Shown: positions 1 through 8,071 of the stretch, piece after piece | Position numbering within the stretch: the stretch's first letter is position 1 | Layout: each line of letters begins with the position of its first letter | NCBI GenBank assembly: GCA_035549875.1 | Contig: DASZPV010000065.1 | Span: forward strand, 1 to 46,725 | Direction: 5' to 3' | DNA: 46,725 nt | Source of the DNA: JAKFWI01 sp035549875 | GTDB taxonomy: Bacteria > Pseudomonadota > Alphaproteobacteria > Caulobacterales > Aquidulcibacteraceae | Made by a program: the position numbers and the translations under genes | Notes under the pieces: model-generated | The model's database searches: none | What the model saw: the letters and a program-made list of their open reading frames with translations, nothing else | Told to the model about the DNA's origin: nothing

Positions 1-304
1 GATCGGCCGGCCCGCCGGCGTGCGCCGTCTGGCGCGTCGCCAGCAGCCAGCAAGCGATCACGGCCACGGCTAGCAGCGCGGGGCCAAGCGCGGCGGGCGG
101 CGACGTGGGCGCGGTGAAATAAAACGCAGCGCCGGCCATCACCGCCAGCGGCCCCCACAGGATCGGCCGGCCCGCCTGCTCCCGCGCCAAAGCAGCCCAG
201 GAAAAGGCCGCGGCGCGCGGACGGCTAGGAGCGGCGAGACGCGCCGTGCTATGTGGCGCCGCTCCCCTTTCCTTTGGCCCCTGCCCCTCGATGACCGTCG
301 TCAC
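1..304 (-). CDS. comEC: ComEC/Rec2-type DNA uptake channel protein, N-terminal part only
   Basis: The reverse strand is open from the window edge. It encodes an N-terminal region with Trp-rich and Ala-rich character (AAFSWAALAREQAGRPILWG) followed by two hydrophobic segments (PLAVMAGAAFYF and ALLAVAVIACWLLA). This is the usual opening of alphaproteobacterial ComEC, an inner-membrane protein that passes transforming DNA into the cytoplasm, and comEC next to gltX is a familiar arrangement in Caulobacterales. The gene runs off the window, so the competence and metallo-beta-lactamase domains cannot be seen. The start is unresolved. The only GTG in frame is at 304, with AAGGGG eight bases upstream, and it lies inside gltX on the other strand. 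A TTG at 190 is the other option. The family call rests on roughly 70 residues. Confidence 0.6.
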   Translation of the reverse strand, partial: MTTVIEGQGPKERGAAPHSTARLAAPSRPRAAAFSWAALAREQAGRPILWGPLAVMAGAAFYFTAPTSPPAALGPALLAVAVIACWLLATRQTAHAGGPAD

Positions 305-1811
305 GCGCTTCGCCCCTTCGCCCACGGGCTTCCTGCACATTGGAGGCGCGCGCACGGCTTTGTTCAACTGGCTTTACGCTCGCGGACGCGGCGGGAAGTA
401 TCTTTTACGCATCGAAGACACAGATCGCGCGCGCTCGACGCCAGAAGCGACGGCGGCGATCCATGAGGGATTAGACTGGCTGGGTTTGGAAGCTGATGGC
501 CAGACTATCTATCAGTCCAAGCGCGCGGATATTCATAGGCAAGCCGCAGAGACGATGATTCAGCGTGGGACCGCGTTCCGCTGCTATATGACCACCGAGG
601 AATTAGAAGAACGGCGTAACGCCGGCGCAGCCGCCCGTGCCAGACTCAGTGCGCTGCTAAGTGCGGGTACAGGATACGGCCAAGGGCCCTTCGCAAGCGG
701 GCCGTATGGTGATCCAGGAGACACGCCTTCGGCGATTGAAGATGCGAAGGCCGAGGTTGAGCGGTTCACCGCCGCGTTCCGTTCGCCTTATCGCGACGGG
801 ACTCCACCGCCTTCTCCGGACGCGCCCCACGTCATCCGTCTGCGCGCGCCGGATGACGGCGAAATCGTCAATGAAGACCTTGTCCAAGGCCCCGTGCGTA
901 CGGCAGCGCGTGATATCGACGACCTCGTGCTGTTACGCGCGGATGGTTCGCCTACCTATATGTTGTCTGTGGTGGTCGATGATCACGACATGGGCGTAAC
1001 GCACGTCATCCGCGGCGATGATCACCTGACCAACGCGGCGCGCCAGATTCCGATTTTCGATGCGATGGGATGGGACAAGCCCGCGTACGCCCATATTCCG
1101 CTGATCCATGGGCCGGATGGCGCGAAGCTTTCCAAGCGCCACGGCGCGCAGGCCGTGCACGAGTATCGCGACATGGGCTATCTGCCCGAAGCGCTGCTCA
1201 ACTATCTCGCGCGCCTAGGCTGGAGCCATGGCGATGACGAAATCTTTTCCATGGCGCAGGCGGCGGGTTGGTTCGACGTCAAGGACGTCCACCGCGGGCC
1301 CGCCCGGCTCGACTTCGACAAGCTCGCCAGCGTCAATTCTCACTATCTGAAACTGGCTGATGACGAGCGCCTGGCCCGCATCCTGTTCGACTACATCGCC
1401 GCCCAGCGCCGCTGGCCGCTGGACGAAGCCCACAAAGCCCGCGTGCGCGCCGCTTTGCCCCTGCTTAAGCAGCGGGCCAAGACCATCGCCGATCTTGCGG
1501 ACCAAAGCTTTTTCCTGATCCGCACCAGACCGTTGGCGCTTGACGCTGCGGCGGAAAAAGCCATGAAGGAGGATGTTATGTTGCGGTTGCGAAGGCTGAA
1601 GCCCGTGCTGGAGGGCGTCTCGCCCTGGGAAGCGCCGACGATCGCCGAAGCGATGCAGGCGTTCGCCCGCGACGAGGGGATCGGGATGGGCCAGATCGGC
1701 CCAGGTTTGCGCGCCGTGGTGACGGGCGGAGCGCCGGCCCCCGACCTGGCCCAGACGCTTGCCCTGCTGGGCAAGGACGAAGCGATGGCGCGGTTCGGCG
1801 ACCGCGTCTGA
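291..1811 (+). CDS. gltX: Glutamyl-tRNA synthetase, class I
   Basis: This enzyme charges tRNA-Glu with glutamate in the cytoplasm. The Rossmann-fold signature HIGG is at residues 16-19 and the second ATP-binding motif KLSKR at about 279-283, with the helical anticodon-binding domain after it. I start at the ATG at 291 because the protein then opens MTVVTRFAPSPTG, the family's standard N-terminus. A GTG 45 bases upstream would add 15 unconserved residues. No clear Shine-Dalgarno sequence precedes 291, so a leaderless message is possible. At 506 aa it is longer than the usual 470 or so. The extra length is a Gly/Ala/Ser-rich insertion at about residues 111-150 in the acceptor-binding region. 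gltA follows 29 bases later and is probably cotranscribed. Confidence 0.96.
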   Translation: MTVVTRFAPSPTGFLHIGGARTALFNWLYARGRGGKYLLRIEDTDRARSTPEATAAIHEGLDWLGLEADGQTIYQSKRADIHRQAAETMIQRGTAFRCYMTTEELEERRNAGAAARARLSALLSAGTGYGQGPFASGPYGDPGDTPSAIEDAKAEVERFTAAFRSPYRDGTPPPSPDAPHVIRLRAPDDGEIVNEDLVQGPVRTAARDIDDLVLLRADGSPTYMLSVVVDDHDMGVTHVIRGDDHLTNAARQIPIFDAMGWDKPAYAHIPLIHGPDGAKLSKRHGAQAVHEYRDMGYLPEALLNYLARLGWSHGDDEIFSMAQAAGWFDVKDVHRGPARLDFDKLASVNSHYLKLADDERLARILFDYIAAQRRWPLDEAHKARVRAALPLLKQRAKTIADLADQSFFLIRTRPLALDAAAEKAMKEDVMLRLRRLKPVLEGVSPWEAPTIAEAMQAFARDEGIGMGQIGPGLRAVVTGGAPAPDLAQTLALLGKDEAMARFGDRV

Positions 1812-1840
1812 ATGTTTGAATATTGGTGGAAGGACGAGGC

Positions 1841-3145
1841 ATGACCAGCAAGGCAACTCCGAAAGCGCCCGCAAGCATCACGGTCGGCGGCAAGACGCTT
1901 GAACTGCCTGTCCTCGCCGGACAATTGGGACCGGACGTTGTCGACATCCGCAAATTATATGCCGAAGCCGACGTCTTCACCTACGATCCTGGCTTTACCT
2001 CCACCGCCAGTTGCGAAAGCCAGATTACCTTCATCGACGGCGATAAGGGCGTGCTGCTCTATCGCGGCTATCCGATCGATCAGCTCGCGGAACATTCAAC
2101 CTTCCTTGAGGTCTGTTACCTGCTGCTGCACGGCGAATTGCCCAACGCTGCTCAACTGGCGGCGTTCTCCAACTCGATCACGCGGCACACGATGCTACAC
2201 GCGCAGTTCGACCGTTTCTTTGAAGGCTTTCGTCGCGACGCACACCCGATGGCGGTGATGACCGGCGCCGTCGGCGCGCTGTCGGCGTTTTATCACGACA
2301 GCACCGACATCAACGATCCGACGCAGCGGGTGGTCGCCAGCCACCGCATGATCGCGAAAATGCCGACGATCGCGGCGCGGGCACACAAGTATACGCTCGG
2401 CCAACCCTTCATCACGCCGCGCAACGAGTTGGACTATTCGTCGAACTTCCTGCGCATGTGCTTTGCCGTGCCGGCCGAGGACTTCAAGATCAGCCCGACG
2501 ATGGCGCGTGCGATCGATGTGTTCTTCATCCTCCACGCCGATCACGAGCAGAACGCATCGACCTCGACCGTGCGCCTGGCCGGTTCTTCCGGCGCCAACC
2601 CGTTTGCCTGTATCGCCGCCGGCATCGCTTGCCTGTGGGGGCCAGCGCACGGCGGGGCCAACGAAGCGGCGTTGAAGATGCTGGAGGACATCGGCAGGCC
2701 AGAAAACATTCCGGACTTCATCGCCAAGGTGAAGGACAAGAATTCCGATGTCCGCCTCATGGGCTTTGGTCACCGCGTCTACAAGAATTACGATCCGCGC
2801 GCCAAGGCGATGCAGAAGCTCTGCCACCAGGTGCTCAAGGAAGTCGGCGCCGAGGACAGCCCCCTGCTGAGGGTCGCGATGGAGCTGGAGAAAATCGCAC
2901 TGAACGACGAATATTTCGTCTCGCGCAAGCTGTACCCGAACATCGATTTCTATTCGGGCATCACGCTGCGCGCGATGGGCTTTCCGACATCGCTGTTCAC
3001 CGTGCTGTTTGCAGTCGCCCGCACGGTCGGCTGGATCGCGCAATGGGCGGAGATGATCGAAGACCCGTCGCAGAAGATCGGCCGGCCGCGGCAAATCTAT
3101 ACCGGCGCCAAGCAGCGCGACTACGTGCCGGTGGCGCAGCGCTAA
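1841..3145 (+). CDS. gltA: Citrate synthase, type I hexameric form
   Basis: The enzyme condenses acetyl-CoA with oxaloacetate to give citrate, the entry step of the TCA cycle. The three catalytic regions are intact: LHADHEQNAS (histidines near residues 232-235), GHRVYKNYDPRA (His about 311) and NIDFYSG (Asp about 369). The 434-aa length is normal for the Gram-negative type. The ATG at 1841 has AAGGACGAGG just upstream, which is a good ribosome site. A TTG at 1823 would add six residues and is less likely. It sits 29 bases after gltX on the same strand. Its stop codon overlaps the stop of lpxB on the opposite strand (3142-3145), so there is no room for a conventional terminator between these convergent genes. 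Confidence 0.97.
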   Translation: MTSKATPKAPASITVGGKTLELPVLAGQLGPDVVDIRKLYAEADVFTYDPGFTSTASCESQITFIDGDKGVLLYRGYPIDQLAEHSTFLEVCYLLLHGELPNAAQLAAFSNSITRHTMLHAQFDRFFEGFRRDAHPMAVMTGAVGALSAFYHDSTDINDPTQRVVASHRMIAKMPTIAARAHKYTLGQPFITPRNELDYSSNFLRMCFAVPAEDFKISPTMARAIDVFFILHADHEQNASTSTVRLAGSSGANPFACIAAGIACLWGPAHGGANEAALKMLEDIGRPENIPDFIAKVKDKNSDVRLMGFGHRVYKNYDPRAKAMQKLCHQVLKEVGAEDSPLLRVAMELEKIALNDEYFVSRKLYPNIDFYSGITLRAMGFPTSLFTVLFAVARTVGWIAQWAEMIEDPSQKIGRPRQIYTGAKQRDYVPVAQR

Positions 3146-4290
3146 TCGAGAACGCGCAGAACGGCTTCGGCGGCGATCTCGGCCGCCGGCCTGCCGCCGC
3201 GCCCCATCTTGTCGAGCGCCGCTTCCTGCAGTGCAATTTGGCGCGCTCGCATCTCCGCGTTATCCAGTAGAGGCGCGGCGGCGCGGATGATGTTGCTCGC
3301 GGTAAATCTCGTCTGCACGAACTCGGGCGCGACCTCCAGCCCCGCGGCGACGTTCATCAGCGTGATGAAGCGCGTGCGGAGCAGAAAGAGCCGCGCGATC
3401 ACCCAGGTGACCCAGCCGATCTTGTAGCCGACCACGACTGGCGCGCCTTGAAGCGCAACTTCTGTGGTTACCGTGCCAGACGCAGCCAGCGCGACGGAGG
3501 CGGCGGCAAAAACGTCTTCCTTTTCCCGCTCGTCCAAAACGAGCTTGTGCGGAAAAGGCCACGCCGCCGCGCGTTGGCGCACTAACTCTGCGATGCTCGG
3601 CGCAGCCAGACAGACAACAAGCAGGCCGGGCCGCGTCCCGCACAGCCGCGCCGCGGCTTCTTCAAGGACGGGGGCGATGTTTTCAATTTCCGCTCGGCGG
3701 CTGCCTGGAAGCAGAAGCAATATCTCCTCACCGGCCCTAAGCGCATGACGTGCGCGAAACGCCGCCGCGTCTCCGCGCTTCACGCGGCTCAGCGCCGGCG
3801 CCCCGCTGACGGTCACCGGCAACCCGAAGGGGCGATAAAACGGCGCCTCGAAATCGTGGATGCAGATCAGATGGTCGACCAAGCCGGCCAGCGTCTTTGC
3901 CCGGCCCGGCCGCGTCGCCCACACCTGAGGGCCGATATACTTCACAAGCTTGACGCCCGGCATGTCGCGCCGCAGGCGCCGGGCAACGCGGCTGGTGAAG
4001 CCCCACGAGTCGATCAGCACGGCGATGTCTGGTTTGAAGGCGGCGGCGGCGGCGGCGGTTTCATCGACAGCGCGCTTTACGCGCGGATAAGCCTTAAGGC
4101 CTTCAACCAGGCCTAGGACCGCCAGCGCGCTGATATCCGCCTGGCTAGGCACGCCACACGCCGCCATCGCCGGGCCGCCAACGCCGGCAAATTCCAGATC
4201 ATCGGCTTGCGCCCGCAGCGCGGTGATCAGTTCGGCGCCTAGCGCATCGCCGGAGGTTTCGCCCGCCACTAGGAACACCCGCCGGCTCAT
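3142..4290 (-). CDS. lpxB: Lipid-A-disaccharide synthase
   Basis: This glycosyltransferase (family GT19) joins UDP-2,3-diacylglucosamine to lipid X, making the tetra-acylated disaccharide of lipid A at the inner face of the cytoplasmic membrane. The N-terminal RVFLVAGETSGDALGAELI is the family's opening signature, and the C-terminal half keeps the nucleotide-sugar region (LLLLPGSRRAEIENIAPV and SGTVTTEVALQGAPVVVGYK). At 382 aa it is full length. Its ATG overlaps the lpxI stop as ATGA (4287-4290), so the two are likely translationally coupled. It is the last gene of the long envelope operon and ends against gltA. Confidence 0.96.
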   Translation of the reverse strand: MSRRVFLVAGETSGDALGAELITALRAQADDLEFAGVGGPAMAACGVPSQADISALAVLGLVEGLKAYPRVKRAVDETAAAAAAFKPDIAVLIDSWGFTSRVARRLRRDMPGVKLVKYIGPQVWATRPGRAKTLAGLVDHLICIHDFEAPFYRPFGLPVTVSGAPALSRVKRGDAAAFRARHALRAGEEILLLLPGSRRAEIENIAPVLEEAAARLCGTRPGLLVVCLAAPSIAELVRQRAAAWPFPHKLVLDEREKEDVFAAASVALAASGTVTTEVALQGAPVVVGYKIGWVTWVIARLFLLRTRFITLMNVAAGLEVAPEFVQTRFTASNIIRAAAPLLDNAEMRARQIALQEAALDKMGRGGRPAAEIAAEAVLRVLD

Positions 4291-5141
4291 GGGTTGTCCG
4301 GATCGAATCCAAGCACGAACAGGCCCAGCGCGTCGGCGCGGGCGACGACGGCTTCACGGTCCACGATCAGCGCGCCCTGCGCCTCTATCGCCACGCCCGC
4401 CAGACCGGCAGCGGCGGCGTTTTCGATTGTCGTCAAACCGATTACGGGTAGATCGACGCGTCGCTCCTGAGCCGGCTTCGGGCGTTTTACGAGCACGCCA
4501 CGGCGGGCGTCGGACGCTCCGCGAAGTGCGCGGGGCAGTCCAGCCACGCGCGCCAGCATGGCGTCAGTGCCCTCCTGCGCTTCCACCGCGAGCGCCAGCC
4601 CCGCGCAAACCACAGCGCCCTGGCCCACGTCAAACGCTCCCAGCGCCGCGACCAATGCGGCGGCTCTGCGAATATCGGCCATCGCCGCCGTGTCTGGCTT
4701 GTGTGCGCCTAACGCCCCCAGCGGCGCGAGCAGACCTCCGAGCACATCCTCTGCCCCGACGACTGTGAAGCCGTCAGTTTCACATTCCGCGATCAGCGCT
4801 CGCAGCAATTGGTCGTCTCCCAGCGCCGCGGCCGCCAAGATCGCCGGGAGCATCTGGCGCGTGCGCTCGTCGGGGTCGAACGCGTTAAAATCCGGACGGC
4901 GCACCGCGCCCGCGAGGACCACGGCGTCGCAGCCCGCGGCGCGCAACGCCGCGAACCGCGCGCCCATCTTGTCGAGCGGATTGTCAGCGCCCGGGTGATC
5001 TGAAAGCTCTGGCGAGGCGAGAGGGGCGATGCGCGCCACAAAATATGGCTTGCCCTGCCCTCGGCAATGCTCGGCAAGTCTTACGGGCAAATCCCCGCCG
5101 CCAGCGATTATGCCAAGCTTGTTCCAGGCGTGCTCAGCCAC
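4287..5141 (-). CDS. lpxI: UDP-2,3-diacylglucosamine pyrophosphatase, LpxI type
   Basis: LpxI hydrolyses UDP-2,3-diacylglucosamine to lipid X and UMP. It is the alphaproteobacterial replacement for LpxH. The N-terminal KLGIIAGGGDLPVRLAEHC and the C-terminal DLPVIGLTTIENAAAAGLAG with EAQGALIVDRE are characteristic of the family (formerly DUF1009). No lpxH appears in the window. I prefer the GTG at 5141, six bases after the lpxA stop, giving 284 aa. A GTG at 5165 would overlap lpxA and add eight residues. Neither has a clear ribosome-binding sequence. The position between lpxA and lpxB agrees with the assigned step. Confidence 0.93.
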   Translation of the reverse strand: MAEHAWNKLGIIAGGGDLPVRLAEHCRGQGKPYFVARIAPLASPELSDHPGADNPLDKMGARFAALRAAGCDAVVLAGAVRRPDFNAFDPDERTRQMLPAILAAAALGDDQLLRALIAECETDGFTVVGAEDVLGGLLAPLGALGAHKPDTAAMADIRRAAALVAALGAFDVGQGAVVCAGLALAVEAQEGTDAMLARVAGLPRALRGASDARRGVLVKRPKPAQERRVDLPVIGLTTIENAAAAGLAGVAIEAQGALIVDREAVVARADALGLFVLGFDPDNP

Positions 5142-5146
5142 CGCGG

Positions 5147-5944
5147 CTACACGTGCGGCATGCACAGCGGACGCTGTGCGTCGGCGCGGATGAAATCGAC
5201 GATTTCCATGACTTCAGCCGTCTTCACGTAAGTCTGCGCGACGTCCTCCAGGCGCTCCTGGAACGTGCCTTCTTCGGCAAATAGCAGGCGGTATGCGGCG
5301 CGCAGATCGTGAACCAATTCGCGCGAAAAATTCCGCCGCCGCATCCCAACGACGTTCAGGCCATCCAGATGGGCGTGATTGCCGTGCGCCATGCCGTAGG
5401 GAATCACGTCGGTCACCACCGCGGCCATGCCGCCGATAAAAGCGTGCCGCCCCACCCGCCCGTACTGGTGAACGGCGGAAAGGCCGCCAAGGATTACAAA
5501 ATCGCCGACCTGCGCGTGACCGCCGAGCGTGGCGGCGCTCGCAAAAATCACATGGTCGCCGACCGTACAATCGTGACCGATGTGGCTATGGGTCATGAAG
5601 TACCCGCTGTCTCCAACGCGGGTGACGCCGCCAGACTTCCCTTTGACCGTGCCGCGATGAATCGCCACGTGCTCGCGTATCTGATTGCGTTTGCCGATGA
5701 TCAGCTTTGTCGGCTCGCCCTTGTAGGAAAGATCCTGCGCTGGCGTGCCCAGAACAGCGAATGGATAGACGATCGTGTCCTCGCCGATCTCGGTGTCGCG
5801 CTCGATAAAAACATTTGCGACCAGGCGTACGCGGTCATGCAAGCGGACATTCGGGCCGACGATGCAGCCTGGCCCAATCTCGACATCGGCGCCAAGTTCA
5901 GCGCTTGCATCGATCACGGCGCCCTGGTGAACCCGCGCGCTCAC
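5147..5944 (-). CDS. lpxA: UDP-N-acetylglucosamine O-acyltransferase
   Basis: LpxA transfers a 3-hydroxyacyl chain from acyl carrier protein to O-3 of UDP-GlcNAc, the first step of lipid A synthesis. The first 190 or so residues are left-handed beta-helix hexapeptide repeats, with an I/V-G-x-x-x-x pattern throughout. The catalytic histidine is in SHIGHDCTVGD (about His124), and the GGLSAVHQYGRVG and NVVGMRRRNFS segments are typical. The C-terminal helical domain follows, and the 265-aa length is standard. The ATG overlaps the fabZ stop as ATGA (5941-5944). Confidence 0.97.
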   Translation of the reverse strand: MSARVHQGAVIDASAELGADVEIGPGCIVGPNVRLHDRVRLVANVFIERDTEIGEDTIVYPFAVLGTPAQDLSYKGEPTKLIIGKRNQIREHVAIHRGTVKGKSGGVTRVGDSGYFMTHSHIGHDCTVGDHVIFASAATLGGHAQVGDFVILGGLSAVHQYGRVGRHAFIGGMAAVVTDVIPYGMAHGNHAHLDGLNVVGMRRRNFSRELVHDLRAAYRLLFAEEGTFQERLEDVAQTYVKTAEVMEIVDFIRADAQRPLCMPHV

Positions 5945-6426
5945 CGTGTAATCTCCACCACTTTGGCAGCGAACACCGCCTCGGCGGCGCGCTGGCCGCG
6001 CACCTCAGCTACGCCCTTGAATTTGAAGATGCCGCGCCGCGCAAACTGCACATCGGCGCGCATCTCCAAAAGATCACCCGGAACGACTGGCCGGCGGAAT
6101 TTCGCGCCATCGACCGACATGAAGAAAACCGCGTTGCGTTCGACATCGACGTCCAGCGATTTGCTGATCAGGATGGCGCCGGTTTGCGCCATCGCCTCGA
6201 CCATCAGTACGCCAGGCATCATGGGGCGTCCGGGAAAATGACCCTGAAAAAACTGTTCGTTGAAGGTCACGGCCTTCACGCCGCGAATTGACTGCATTGG
6301 GACGAAATCAAACGCGCGGTCGATAAGCAGAAACGGATAACGATGCGGCAGCCGCTGCAATATCTCCGCGATTCCGATATCGCCCGCATTGTTTTCCGCT
6401 TCGGCCAAAGGTTCACTCGCCAACAT
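5941..6426 (-). CDS. fabZ: 3-hydroxyacyl-[acyl-carrier-protein] dehydratase FabZ
   Basis: FabZ dehydrates 3-hydroxyacyl-ACP in fatty acid elongation and thereby competes with LpxA and LpxD for their shared substrate. The hot-dog fold signature LPHRYPFLLIDR is present, as are the catalytic pair in GHFPGRPMMPGVLMVEAMAQ (His63 and Glu77). I start at the ATG at 6426, giving 161 aa. The reading frame is open another 26 codons upstream, but that part is unconserved and lies inside lpxD. The chosen start overlaps the lpxD end by 14 bases, consistent with coupled translation. Its place between lpxD and lpxA is the classic arrangement. Confidence 0.95.
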   Translation of the reverse strand: MLASEPLAEAENNAGDIGIAEILQRLPHRYPFLLIDRAFDFVPMQSIRGVKAVTFNEQFFQGHFPGRPMMPGVLMVEAMAQTGAILISKSLDVDVERNAVFFMSVDGAKFRRPVVPGDLLEMRADVQFARRGIFKFKGVAEVRGQRAAEAVFAAKVVEITR

Positions 6427-7414
6427 TGCGTCGTCCTGCCTGCCTCGACAGCCAGGCCTGCTCACGCAGAAACTGGCGAAGCGGCCTTGCCGGATAGCCG
6501 CCATGGGTCTTTCCCGCCGGCACGTCGCTCAGCACGGCCGAGCCGGCCGCGATCTGGGCGCCGGCGCCCACGGAAAGATGGTCAGCGACGCCGACCCGCC
6601 CGCCCAGCATGGCGCCGTCTCCAATCCGGCTGCTTCCCGAAATACCCGCGAAGGCGGCCATGACCACGTTGCGGCCGACGACCGCGTTGTGGGCGATATG
6701 GCTGAGATTGTCGATCTTGGCGCCCTCGCAAACCAGCGTGTCGGCGAACAGACCACGGTCCACAGCGACGCCCGCCCCGAGACTCACCCGATCCTGAATC
6801 ACAACCCGCCCGATATGGGGCATGTCCACCGGACCTTCAGGTCCGATCGCGACGGCAAAGCCCGGCTCTCCGATCGCCGCGCCGGCCAGGATCGTCACGT
6901 CATCGCCGATCAGCGCGCAGCGTATCGACACGCCCGCGCCGATCATCGCGCGCCGTCCGATCATAACGCCAGGCCCGATGACGGCGTTCGGGCCGATGTT
7001 CGAGCCCATGCCGATATGCGCGCCTGGTCCGATCACAACGCCGGGGGCCAAAAAAATATCCTGCTCAAGGACGGCTTCCGGCGCGATCGCTGGGCCACGC
7101 GTCTGAAAGGTTCGTTCGCTGATCAATTGGCGTAAAGCTGCCGCGAATACGGCGCGCGGGTGGGACGATATGATTTTAATGGCCGCCGCGGGCAGACGAG
7201 AAATCGCCTCGCGCGGCGCGACGACGGCGCCAGCGTCGGTCGCGAGGGGCCCCGTCAATCGCCCATCGACGAAGGCAAGGTCATATGCTCCGGCGGCGGC
7301 GAGTTCGGCGCAGCCAGTTAACACGCGCTGCGGATCGCCAAGAATTTCGCAACCGGGGAATAGTTCCCCCACCGCGAACGGGCCGCCGGCCAGATAGAAA
7401 CGCTCGTCCACCAT
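6413..7414 (-). CDS. lpxD: UDP-3-O-acylglucosamine N-acyltransferase
   Basis: LpxD adds the second hydroxyacyl chain, at N-2 of UDP-3-O-acylglucosamine, before LpxI acts. Residues 1 to about 100 form the uridine-binding domain. Hexapeptide repeats of a left-handed beta-helix then run to about residue 300, including the active-site segment NLSHIAHNAVVGRNV and the typical GGYPARPLRQFLRE near the end. The 333-aa length is normal. The ATG at 7414 begins MVDERFYLAGG, which fits family N-termini. It lies 37 bases after skp, and fabZ overlaps its 3' end. Confidence 0.96.
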   Translation of the reverse strand: MVDERFYLAGGPFAVGELFPGCEILGDPQRVLTGCAELAAAGAYDLAFVDGRLTGPLATDAGAVVAPREAISRLPAAAIKIISSHPRAVFAAALRQLISERTFQTRGPAIAPEAVLEQDIFLAPGVVIGPGAHIGMGSNIGPNAVIGPGVMIGRRAMIGAGVSIRCALIGDDVTILAGAAIGEPGFAVAIGPEGPVDMPHIGRVVIQDRVSLGAGVAVDRGLFADTLVCEGAKIDNLSHIAHNAVVGRNVVMAAFAGISGSSRIGDGAMLGGRVGVADHLSVGAGAQIAAGSAVLSDVPAGKTHGGYPARPLRQFLREQAWLSRQAGRRNVGE

Positions 7415-7451
7415 AGTCTCGTGCGCCTCGGCCGCTGGGCGCCTAATGCGT

Positions 7452-8048
7452 CTATTTCTGTTGTTGGGTCAAATCGACCTTGGTGACCGGCACGGTTTTG
7501 ACGCGGGCATTGAACCTGCTGAGCACGTCAGCGGTAATATCGACTGCGTCTGTCGCCCAAACCACAGACCCTTTTTCGAGCACGACATTCGCGCCCTTGG
7601 CCGCCGTTGCGCTTTTCACGTCCGGCGACGCCGCCTCGACAACAGCTTGGACGGCCCCCTGCTCGGTAGCCTGCAGCTCACTGCGCCGCAATTGGGTTTT
7701 TTGCACCAAAGCGTTTCTGCGCTGCACGTACGCGACATATTTTGTTTTAAGCGCAGGGTCCTTATCCAGTTCGGCGCCTAATTGCTGGTCGGACTTGCCC
7801 TGGAAGCGCGGGGCCCACGTAGCATCTGTCTCGGCCTGCAGCGCCTTGGCTTCCGGATCGAGTTCCTTTTGTACGTTGTCGCCGATCGCCTTTAATTGCG
7901 CCTGAGCGCTCTTGCCGGCGACGGATTCACCGTACAGGCGCTGCAAATCCACAACCACCACGGCGTCAGCCGCCATGGCGGGGCCGGCCACGGCCGAAAG
8001 ACCAACGAGCGCGATCGCCGCGCAGGCAAACCGGAAAAACTGTGACAT
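7452..8048 (-). CDS. skp: OmpH/Skp-family periplasmic chaperone
   Basis: Skp-like chaperones hold unfolded outer-membrane proteins in the periplasm and pass them to BamA, its immediate upstream neighbour here. The protein opens with a Sec signal peptide (MSQFFRFACAAIALVGLSAV, cut after an AMA motif). A beta-strand VVVVDLQRLYGES follows, and then a long Ala/Gln/Lys/Glu-rich helical region of coiled-coil character. I choose the ATG at 8048, which has GAGG 7-10 bases upstream. An ATG at 8060 would add four residues ahead of the signal peptide. Skp sequences diverge quickly, so the call leans partly on gene order (bamA-skp-lpxD). Confidence 0.88.
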   Translation of the reverse strand: MSQFFRFACAAIALVGLSAVAGPAMAADAVVVVDLQRLYGESVAGKSAQAQLKAIGDNVQKELDPEAKALQAETDATWAPRFQGKSDQQLGAELDKDPALKTKYVAYVQRRNALVQKTQLRRSELQATEQGAVQAVVEAASPDVKSATAAKGANVVLEKGSVVWATDAVDITADVLSRFNARVKTVPVTKVDLTQQQK

Positions 8049-8071
8049 GGGCAACCTCATAAGGTGCGGGG

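Noticed and set aside
1..176. A 16-base direct repeat (GATCGGCCGGCCCGCC at 1 and again at 161)
   Set aside because: Both copies are in the comEC frame region but in different reading phases, and GGCCGGCC-rich strings occur throughout this GC-rich DNA. Probably chance.
2195..3094. A 299-codon minus-strand ORF opposite gltA
   Set aside because: Lies entirely within gltA on the other strand and has no family resemblance.
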